Below are positions 1 to 4,170 of a stretch of 7,154 nucleotides of DNA, piece by piece. Location: positions 1-7,154 of the forward strand of contig JAISOO010000116.1 of assembly GCA_031275595.1 (NCBI GenBank), given 5' to 3'. The first letter of the stretch is position 1. Each line of letters starts with the position of its first letter. This DNA comes from Spirochaetaceae bacterium (GTDB taxonomy: Bacteria; Spirochaetota; Spirochaetia; Treponematales; Breznakiellaceae). The notes under the pieces are model-generated. The model did not search any database and was not told the DNA's origin. It saw only the letters and a list, made by a program, of their open reading frames with translations. A program made the position numbers and the translations under genes.

Positions 1-96
1 CAGGGCATTATACCGGCGGAAGAGCGGTTCCCGGTTGTTGACGCGGGTACGGATCTCGTACCACACCCCTTGTTTCAGCTTGCGTAATGATCTCAT
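1..96 (-). CDS. REP-associated Y1 transposase (RAYT-like), N-terminal part only
   Basis: Reading leftward from the ATG at 96-94, 32 codons stay open to the window edge. The peptide begins MRSLRKLKQGVWYEIRTR and continues VNNREPLFRR. This pattern, a basic start followed by an aromatic-rich beta strand, R-x-N-N-R and then P-L-F, is the usual opening of IS200/REP-type Y1 (HUH) transposases, which are abundant in treponeme genomes. The HUH motif and catalytic tyrosine would lie beyond the left edge, so activity cannot be judged. No clear Shine-Dalgarno precedes the ATG. The frame is open back to a stop at 132-130, but I see no better start. Family members are single-stranded-DNA endonucleases/transposases linked to short palindromic repeats. 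Hairpin repeats occur in this window at 931-1099, but any link to this gene is inference. The assignment rests on only 32 residues. Confidence 0.55.
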   Translation of the reverse strand, partial: MRSLRKLKQGVWYEIRTRVNNREPLFRRYNAL

Positions 97-102
97 ACAC
101 GG

Positions 103-133
103 TATATGGGCCTGACTCGTCGTTTTGCTTTAA
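103..133. repeat. 31-bp direct repeat, copy A
   Basis: This segment aligns without gaps to 846-876, with 24 of 31 positions identical. The last 12 bases (GTTTTGCTTTAA) are exact and the first seven (TATATGG) are exact. The copy lies just upstream of the minus-strand transposase start at 96. The two copies bracket the nuclease-like gene. Confidence 0.45.
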
Positions 134-162
134 CGAGGAACAAAAAACCGGGAGAAAAGGGG

Positions 163-735
163 TCACCAGCAGGCAGGGGCGGGGGGGACTTCTATGTCCA
201 CCGTCTCCGCCGAGGGGATAATGACGTACAGGCCCTTTTTCAGGGCATAGGCCAGAACCAGCTTACTGACCGAGGCCCCGGCAACCGCCCCCAGGTATTT
301 GCGTCGGTCGTTGCGCTCATCCGCCGCCCGGCGCAGAACTTCCATCCGCTCCAGATGCTCCTGTATGTCCTCTATGGTCAGGCGGGTCTTGACCTCTACC
401 GCCATGGCGTATTCGCCGTTTTCGAGCAGTACGTCGATTTCCGCCAGGGGCTCGCCGTTATGGATCTCCACATTCCGGGAATCGCGGGTAAAAGCAAACC
501 CCAGGTTTTTAAATTTCGTATGGAGTTTGGGGGACATGAGGTGCTCAATGACATCCCCCAGACGGTTGCCTAATTCTCCAATCATCCGCTCGGTATTTTT
601 TATCCGCCGGTCGGTCTCTTTCATCTGCCGGTCGGTCTCTTTCATCCGCCGATCGGTCTCCTGCATCATGGCCCAAACTTCCTCAAAGGTTACCCCTTTG
701 GGCGGCTCCCGTGATTGTACCTTGGCATCTCCCAT
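163..735 (-). CDS. Coiled-coil protein with PD-(D/E)XK nuclease-like domain (DUF3782-type)
   Basis: A 190-residue soluble protein with no signal peptide or membrane segment. Residues ~24-66 form heptads (three near-identical M-K/Q-E-T-D-R-R units, then N-T-E-R-M-I-G and E-L-G-N-R-L-G), predicting a coiled coil. Residues ~70-175 look like a PD-(D/E)XK fold: AEID with D101, a short beta hairpin, then AVEVKT with E114 and K116, giving the D-x(12)-E-x-K active-site pattern. A helix and a beta/alpha tail follow. Similar small coiled-coil/nuclease-like proteins are widespread in spirochaetes and cyanobacteria. Their function is not established, so neither nuclease activity nor a defence role is claimed. 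The start is ATG 735, because GAGAGGAG lies just upstream and the likely transcription start is near 777. An in-frame GTG at 780 lies upstream of that point. A C7 run on the coding strand sits near the 3' end, where slippage would alter only the last few residues. Confidence 0.8.
   Translation of the reverse strand: MGDAKVQSREPPKGVTFEEVWAMMQETDRRMKETDRQMKETDRRIKNTERMIGELGNRLGDVIEHLMSPKLHTKFKNLGFAFTRDSRNVEIHNGEPLAEIDVLLENGEYAMAVEVKTRLTIEDIQEHLERMEVLRRAADERNDRRKYLGAVAGASVSKLVLAYALKKGLYVIIPSAETVDIEVPPAPACW
602..664 (-). repeat. Three 21-bp tandem repeats encoding coiled-coil heptads
   Basis: Units at 602-622, 623-643 and 644-664 differ from each other at only one to a few positions. Each encodes exactly one seven-residue turn of the coiled coil in the minus-strand nuclease-like protein. 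Because 21 bp is a whole number of codons, gain or loss of a unit would lengthen or shorten the coil without a frameshift. Confidence 0.85.
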
Positions 736-747
736 GATTCTCCTCTC

Positions 748-775
748 AACCTGTTCAAGGCTGCTTGAACGGGTT
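748..775 (-). promoter_or_regulatory. Leader hairpin or operator dyad before the nuclease-like gene
   Basis: Arms 753-759 (GTTCAAG) and 764-770 (CTTGAAC) are perfect complements around a 4-base loop. Past one non-Watson-Crick position, four further pairs extend them to 748 and 775. The dyad lies between the predicted transcription start (~777) and the Shine-Dalgarno, so it would fill most of the untranslated leader. It may act as an RNA hairpin or as a protein-binding operator. Confidence 0.5.
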
Positions 776-783
776 CCCACTAA

Positions 784-812
784 AATATACGCTGTCCTAA
801 AAAAAATGACAA
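784..812 (-). promoter_or_regulatory. Sigma70-type promoter for the nuclease-like gene
   Basis: Read on the minus strand, TTGTCA (812-807) and TATATT (789-784) are separated by exactly 17 bases. The predicted transcription start is near 777, about 40 bases before the ATG at 735. Confidence 0.6.
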
Positions 813-845
813 CGCCGGCCCGGTGATCTCCGGCCTCCGGTCATA

Positions 846-876
846 TATATGGAGCGGACCGGGGGTTTTGCTTTAA
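846..876. repeat. 31-bp direct repeat, copy B
   Basis: Ungapped partner of 103-133 (24 of 31 identical, including the exact 12-base GTTTTGCTTTAA at 865-876). It lies just beyond the promoter of the minus-strand nuclease-like gene. The two copies are in the same orientation, 743 bases apart. Confidence 0.45.
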
Positions 877-930
877 TCCGCGGGGAATTTTTTTTTACCC
901 GGCGGCCCGTGGTTAAATTCTCTCGTTAGA

Positions 931-965
931 GCCTTTCCCAAAACCCGGTTGGTTTTGTGGAAGGC
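931..965. repeat. Imperfect 15-bp hairpin, first of a hairpin cluster
   Basis: The arm 931-945 (GCCTTTCCCAAAACC) folds onto 951-965 with a 5-base loop, one wobble and one mismatch. Its CTTTCCCAAAA core is the same as the left arm of the hairpin at 1015-1043, so it is probably a diverged member of the same repeat family. It is not followed by a clean T run, so a terminator role is less likely. Confidence 0.5.
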
Positions 966-970
966 TTTTG

Positions 971-996
971 AAAAAATGGTCTGAAGCCCATTTTTT
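971..996. repeat. Hairpin with shared CTGAAG loop
   Basis: AAAAAATGG (971-979) pairs perfectly with CCATTTTTT (988-996) around the 8-base loop TCTGAAGC. The loop core CTGAAG also occupies the loops of the two hairpins at 1015-1043 and 1068-1096 although the stem sequence differs. The 3' T run also makes it a possible weak terminator for plus-strand transcription. Confidence 0.5.
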
Positions 997-1001
997 CCCA
1001 T

Positions 1002-1099
1002 AAATCCAAGGTTGCTTTCCCAAAAACTGAAGTTTTGGGAAAGTCTCGTTATTAAAATCTAAGGCTGCTTTCCTAAAAACTGAAGTTTTGGGAAAGCCT
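1002..1099. repeat. Tandem 53-bp-period hairpin repeats (REP/BIME-like)
   Basis: Copies at 1002-1046 and 1055-1099 are about 90% identical with a period of 53. In the first, CTTTCCCAAAA (1015-1025) and TTTTGGGAAAG (1033-1043) form a perfect 11-bp stem with loop ACTGAAG. In the second (1068-1096) the single stem change leaves a G-T wobble, so pairing is kept. Paired structure with a conserved loop resembles REP/BIME units mobilised by RAYT transposases. A RAYT-like start lies at the left edge of the window, but the link is inferred. An inverted partial match occurs at 3990-4007. Confidence 0.65.
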
Positions 1100-1198
1100 C
1101 TATATTATATGCGCCTGCCGGGCTGTCAGGATAAACCCATGGACCGCTACAGCCTGTTTACCGTTATCACGGCGGGGAAAAAGGCTCCCGCGGGGAAC

Positions 1199-1333
1199 GC
1201 GCAAGGGATTGAAGCGGAAATCCCGCAGGCTTTGCCGCAGGTAAAGGACTTTACCTGCGGCAAAGCCGAGGAATTGGAGCGGAAAGCCCGGTCCGGCCGG
1301 GGCGAACCGGAGGTTCGACGTGGCCGGATGCGC
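1199..1333. other. Candidate composite structured RNA/repeat element
   Basis: Three hairpins lie in a row. The first pairs GGGATT (1205-1210) with AATCCC (1219-1224). The second is a perfect 18-bp stem, 1228-1245 with 1250-1267, closed by loop GGAC. The third is nested: TCCGGCC (1292-1298) with GGCCGGA (1322-1328), enclosing CGAACC (1303-1308) and GGTTCG (1312-1317). A related 22-base motif flanks the big stem on both sides (1205-1226 and 1270-1291, 18 of 22 identical, core AGCGGAAA). GCGC at 1199-1202 can pair with GCGC at 1330-1333 to close the unit. No T run follows the large stem, so it is not a standard terminator. It sits upstream of the serC promoter and would therefore be a separate transcript or a DNA repeat. 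Strand and function are unknown. Confidence 0.5.
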
Positions 1334-1353
1334 CCAAAACAGGAGGATCAAAA

Positions 1354-1416
1354 TTGCTACGCGTTTATCCTGCGGGCTGTTTCCCCCGTACCAATCTTCC
1401 CCTTGCCGCGCCTTGA
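1354..1416 (+). CDS. Possible 20-residue small ORF with a strong ribosome binding site
   Basis: A perfect AGGAGG (1341-1346) sits 7 bases before TTG 1354, which opens a 20-codon frame ending at TGA 1414-1416. The peptide starts LLRVYPAG, ends PLAAP and has no recognisable motif. The stop codon overlaps the -35 box of the serC promoter. Its first residues, LRVY, resemble the start of SerC (LRVYNF), which could be chance or a decayed duplication of a gene start. No dedicated promoter is evident. The purine-rich site is the only strong argument for translation. Confidence 0.2.
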   Translation: MLRVYPAGCFPRTNLPLAAP

Positions 1417-1441
1417 CACAAATTTATGTATCGTACATAAT
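1413..1441 (+). promoter_or_regulatory. Strong sigma70-type promoter of serC-serA
   Basis: A perfect TTGACA (1413-1418) is followed after 17 bases by CATAAT (1436-1441), which matches TATAAT at five of six positions. Transcription should begin near 1448. This is the best promoter-like sequence in the window, and it points directly into serC. Confidence 0.75.
1424..1440. promoter_or_regulatory. Palindromic operator candidate overlapping the serC -10 box
   Basis: TTATGTATCGTACATAA is a perfect 7+3+7 inverted repeat lying across the promoter spacer and most of the -10 hexamer. A protein bound here would block RNA polymerase. ATGTA-N3-TACAT symmetry suits a dimeric winged-helix regulator, but the family cannot be named from the sequence. 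Confidence 0.5.
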
Positions 1442-1446
1442 TGTGA

Positions 1447-1462
1447 TGTGAAATATTTCACA
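1447..1462. promoter_or_regulatory. CRP/FNR-type palindrome at the serC transcription start
   Basis: TGTGAAATATTTCACA is a perfect 16-base palindrome and matches the CRP half-site arrangement TGTGA-N6-TCACA exactly. It covers the predicted start of transcription, a position where bound CRP-family proteins normally repress. Which regulator uses it in this organism is unknown. Confidence 0.55.
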
Positions 1463-1539
1463 ACCATAGAGGGTTGCGAATGAAAGATTGTGAAAAAGAG
1501 GCTGTGCCAGGTACGGAAAAGCCTCGGAGGGGGTGTTGT

Positions 1540-2649
1540 TTGCGGGTATATAATTTTTCTTCCGGGCCGTCGATCCTGCCGCTGCCGGTACTGGAACGGG
1601 CGGCCGCGGAAATGACCGACGCCAACGGGACCGGTCAATCGGTGATGGAGATGAGCCACCGGTCCGGGGATTTTAAGCCTATTATCGAAAAAACCGAGGC
1701 CCTACTCCGGGAATTGATGGGTATTCCCCCCAACTACCGGGTGCTCTTCCTCCAGGGGGGGGCGTCGCTGCAATTCTCCATGATCCCCCTCAACCTGGCC
1801 GCGGGGGAGGCGGGAGCCCCGAAAAAACGGGCTTCCTATGTGGAAACCGGTATTTGGGCCAAAAAAGCCGCGGAGGAAGGGGCGAAATACGCCGACGCGG
1901 TAACAAGGGCTTCGTCAAAAGACCGGGATTACACCTATATCCCCCGGGCGCCGGCGCCGGATCCGGGGGACGCCTTTTACCACATCACCCTGAACAATAC
2001 CATCATGGGTACCGCATGGGACGCCCTGCCCGAGACCGGGCAGGTTCCGCTGGCCGCGGATATTTCCAGCTGTATCCTCTCGGAGCCCCTGGAGGTGTCC
2101 AAATTCGGCATCCTCTACGCGGGGGCCCAGAAAAACCTGGGGCCCGCGGGGACCACCGTGGTGATTATTCGGGAGGATCTCATCGGCCGGGCGCCGTCCT
2201 GGACCCCGGCCCTGCTCCGCTACGACGTGGCCGCCGGGGAGGGGTCCATGTACAATACCCCCCCCTGCTACGGGATCTACATCATCGGCCTGGTCCTGGA
2301 ATGGCTGGCCGGGCTCGGGGGGCCGGCGGCCATGGGGGGCCTGAACCGGGAAAAGGCGGGACTGCTCTACGCGTACCTGGAAAGCTCAAAACTGTTCCGT
2401 TCCCCGGTGGAAAAGCCCTTCCGCAGCCTTATGAACATCCCCTTTACCGTCCGCGGGACGCCGGAGGAGCGGAAAAGCCTGGAAACCCGCTTTGTCAGGG
2501 AAGCCGCCGCCGCGGGCCTCGTGAACCTCGCCGGGCACCGCCTGGTGGGGGGGATGCGGGCCAGCATCTACAACGCCATGCCCCTGGAAGGGGTCCGGGC
2601 GCTGATAACTTTTATGGAAAAATTTGAAAAAAGGGAGGGGAAAACCTAG
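1540..2649 (+). CDS. serC: Phosphoserine aminotransferase
   Basis: A PLP-dependent class-V aminotransferase that converts 3-phosphohydroxypyruvate plus glutamate to 3-phosphoserine plus 2-oxoglutarate in the cytoplasm; in some bacteria it also acts in pyridoxal phosphate synthesis. From TTG 1540 the protein has 369 residues, normal for the family. Visible landmarks are NFSSGPSILP near residue 5, EMSHRS (37-42), QGGAS (72-76), NNTIMGT (152-158), ADISS (173-177), YAGAQKNLGPAG with PLP lysine K198, YNTPPCYGIY (~238) and the C-terminal GGMRASIYNAMP. The lysine then has the same number as in E. coli SerC, which supports this start, as does GGAGG nine bases upstream. ATG 1480, with its own GAGG, would add 20 residues unlike the family and is the alternative. 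An 8-base G run (1755-1762) lies inside QGGAS. The stop abuts serA. Confidence 0.95.
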   Translation: MRVYNFSSGPSILPLPVLERAAAEMTDANGTGQSVMEMSHRSGDFKPIIEKTEALLRELMGIPPNYRVLFLQGGASLQFSMIPLNLAAGEAGAPKKRASYVETGIWAKKAAEEGAKYADAVTRASSKDRDYTYIPRAPAPDPGDAFYHITLNNTIMGTAWDALPETGQVPLAADISSCILSEPLEVSKFGILYAGAQKNLGPAGTTVVIIREDLIGRAPSWTPALLRYDVAAGEGSMYNTPPCYGIYIIGLVLEWLAGLGGPAAMGGLNREKAGLLYAYLESSKLFRSPVEKPFRSLMNIPFTVRGTPEERKSLETRFVREAAAAGLVNLAGHRLVGGMRASIYNAMPLEGVRALITFMEKFEKREGKT

Positions 2650-3831
2650 ATGTTCCGGATACGAACGATAAATAAAATATCCCCCGGCGGGCTGGACCTT
2701 TTCCCCCGGGAACTCTACGAGGTTGCCAGCGATCTGCCCAACCCCGACGCCATCCTGGTGAGGAGCGACAGCCTGCACGGCCTGGAATTTCCCAAAACCC
2801 TCAAGGCCATAGCCCGGGCCGGGGCGGGGGTCAACAACATACCGGTCTCCCAATGCAGCGAGCGGGGGGTGGTGGTCTTTAACACCCCCGGGGGGAACGC
2901 CAACGCGGTTAAGGAGCTGACCATCGCCGCCCTGCTCCTGGCCTCCCGGAGCATCCTGGAGGGGATCCGGTGGGCGGGGGGCCTCAAGGAAAAGGCCGAC
3001 GAAGTGCCGGAGCTGGTGGAAAAGGGGAAGGCCCGGTTTACGGGGCCGGAGATCCGGGGGAAGACTATCGGCGTGGTCGGCCTGGGGGCGGTGGGGGTCA
3101 TGGTGGCCAACGACGCCGCGGCCCTGGGGATGAAGGTCATCGGCTACGATCCCTACATATCGGTGGAGGCGGCCTGGAACCTTTCCCGCCAGATTGAGCG
3201 GGCGGAAACCCTGGAAGGGCTCCTGGCCAGGGCCGATTATATCAGCCTCCACGTGCCCCTGGCGGATACCACCAAGGGTTTTTTGGACGCGGAGAAATTC
3301 CGGATCATGAAAAAGGGCGCCCGGATTATTAACCTGGCCCGGGGAGGGCTGGTCAACGAGGCGGAGATCATCGAAGCCCTGGTTTCGGAAAAACTGGGGA
3401 TCTATGTGACGGATTTTCCCACCGCGGAACTGCTGGCCTGCCCCCGGACCATCTGCATCCCCCATCTGGGGGCTTCCACCCCGGAGGCGGAGGATAACTG
3501 CGCGCTGATGGCGGTGCGCCAGCTTATGGAATTTCTGGAATCCGGAAACATCAAAAATTCGGTCAATTTTCCCCGGTGCCGCCTGGAACAGCGGGCTCCC
3601 TGCCGGCTGTTAGTGGCAAACCGGAACATCCCCAACATGGTCGGCCAGATAACCACCATCCTCGCCGGGGCGGGGATCAACATCACGGACCTTATCAACC
3701 ACCACCGGGATGAATACGCCTATAACATCATTGATACGGAGCAGCGGATCCCCCCGGGGGTCCGGGAACAGCTTGAAAAGGTGGAGGGCGTCATCCGGGT
3801 CAGGACTATAGATCAGCTTGAACAAATATGA
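2650..3831 (+). CDS. serA: D-3-phosphoglycerate dehydrogenase with ACT domain
   Basis: It catalyses the first committed step of serine synthesis, NAD-dependent oxidation of 3-phosphoglycerate to 3-phosphohydroxypyruvate, the substrate of SerC. The 393 residues read: substrate domain (~1-95, with ARAGAGVNNIP at 55-65); Rossmann NAD domain with GLGAVG (144-149) and NAD-ribose aspartate D167 in GYDPY; catalytic R231 (LARGG), E260 and H272 (PHLGAST); then a C-terminal ACT domain (~319-393). The E-to-H spacing is shorter than in E. coli SerA, and the protein lacks the intervening domain of the long forms. This matches the compact ~390-residue type with TDFP before the glutamate that I associate with Firmicutes and spirochaetes. 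The ACT domain suggests allosteric control, probably by serine (inference). ATG 2650 directly follows the serC TAG, with GGGAGGGG upstream inside serC, implying translational coupling. Confidence 0.95.
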   Translation: MFRIRTINKISPGGLDLFPRELYEVASDLPNPDAILVRSDSLHGLEFPKTLKAIARAGAGVNNIPVSQCSERGVVVFNTPGGNANAVKELTIAALLLASRSILEGIRWAGGLKEKADEVPELVEKGKARFTGPEIRGKTIGVVGLGAVGVMVANDAAALGMKVIGYDPYISVEAAWNLSRQIERAETLEGLLARADYISLHVPLADTTKGFLDAEKFRIMKKGARIINLARGGLVNEAEIIEALVSEKLGIYVTDFPTAELLACPRTICIPHLGASTPEAEDNCALMAVRQLMEFLESGNIKNSVNFPRCRLEQRAPCRLLVANRNIPNMVGQITTILAGAGINITDLINHHRDEYAYNIIDTEQRIPPGVREQLEKVEGVIRVRTIDQLEQI

Positions 3832-3900
3832 AAATAATACTATCTTTTGATAAATTATACGGTTTTTTGACGAATTTTTGAAAAAAATAAGGCAAAAAAG

Positions 3901-3929
3901 TTGTTTTTTGGCCTCCGATGGGATATACT
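3901..3929 (+). promoter_or_regulatory. Promoter ahead of a small RNA or leader
   Basis: TTGTTT (3901-3906) and TATACT (3924-3929) are 17 bases apart in an AT-rich stretch after serA. Transcription would begin near 3936. The -10 is good (five of six) and the -35 is moderate. Confidence 0.5.
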
Positions 3930-3935
3930 AGAAGG

Positions 3936-4043
3936 TAAGCTTATTCGGAACCCGTGCGTTCCGGACAAGCCCCGTGTTCTGCCGGGTTTGGAAAGCAGCC
4001 TGGATTTTGAGGAAAAAGCGGCCTTTGGGAGCCGCTTTTTCTC
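3936..4043 (+). ncRNA. Candidate ~105-nt small RNA or terminator-containing leader
   Basis: A promoter at 3901-3929 and an intrinsic terminator at 4012-4041 delimit a compact transcript with no meaningful reading frame. It can form CGGAAC/GTTCCG (3946-3963, 6-base loop), then either CCCG/CGGG (3971-3986) or the overlapping CTGC/GCAG (3979-3998), then the terminator. The mutually exclusive middle stems are what a conditional leader could use. The transcript could be a free small RNA, or a 5' leader for the transglycosylase gene at 4160 that is attenuated at the terminator. It does not match the riboswitch classes whose consensus I remember, nor the SRP RNA core. Bases 3990-4007 resemble, in inverted orientation, the repeat at 1002-1020. 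Confidence 0.4.
4012..4041. terminator. Intrinsic terminator, symmetric enough to work both ways
   Basis: AAAAAGCGGC (4013-4022) pairs perfectly with GCCGCTTTTT (4031-4040) around an 8-base loop, with one further G-C pair outside (4012/4041). The T run on the plus strand follows the GC stem directly, and the A run mirrors it on the minus strand. It ends the transcript from 3936 and also catches read-through from serA. Confidence 0.8.
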
Positions 4044-4131
4044 AAGTTAGCTGAAAAAACAACCGAGTCTTAAAATTGGCTCGATCAAGGGGTTTTTCAC
4101 CAAGCCGGCTGGTTTGGGGAAGGGCCCGCGG

Positions 4132-4170
4132 GGCGGTTTCAAAAATTCGATGATCCGCTTTGGAACCGCC
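4132..4170 (+). promoter_or_regulatory. Hairpin over the first possible start of the transglycosylase gene
   Basis: GGCGGTTTC (4132-4140) pairs with GGAACCGCC (4162-4170), nine pairs including one wobble, with a 21-base loop. The right arm covers the TTG at 4160, so translation from that codon would be hindered. This favours a downstream start or structural control of initiation. Confidence 0.35.

Noticed and set aside
106..826. Plus-strand frames opposite the nuclease-like gene
   Set aside because: The minus-strand frame has a heptad coiled coil, a D-x(12)-E-x-K nuclease pattern, a ribosome site and a promoter. The plus-strand products show none of these.
1002..1099. CRISPR array
   Set aside because: There are only two full units, the near-identity runs through almost the whole period with no unique spacers, and no cas genes are present.
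1228..1267. Intrinsic terminator
   Set aside because: The stem is perfect and long but is followed by GAGGAATTGG on the plus strand and by CTGCGGGATT on the minus strand, with no T run in either direction.
1303..1318. tRNA T-arm, suggested by GGTTCGA
   Set aside because: There is no acceptor stem, D-arm or anticodon arm at the proper spacing. The hairpin is better explained as part of the composite element.
1088..1483. 131-codon plus-strand frame (and an 83-codon minus-strand frame at 1100-1351) between the hairpin repeats and serC
   Set aside because: They run through a hairpin repeat arm and the perfect 18-bp inverted repeat, and the plus-strand frame also crosses the serC promoter and both palindromes. 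The products have no recognisable motif and odd composition, and neither has a convincing ribosome site.
2386..3465. 359-codon minus-strand frame opposite serC/serA
   Set aside because: Antisense artefact of GC-rich coding DNA: the product is dominated by Gly, Pro, Arg and His with no domain, while the plus strand encodes clear SerC and SerA.
3936..4043. SRP (4.5S) RNA, suggested by the size and by GGAA followed by AGCAGCC
   Set aside because: In SRP RNA the GGAA tetraloop is separated from AGCAG by GGA within a paired stem. Here it is contiguous and the surrounding helix does not form. The ends also do not pair.
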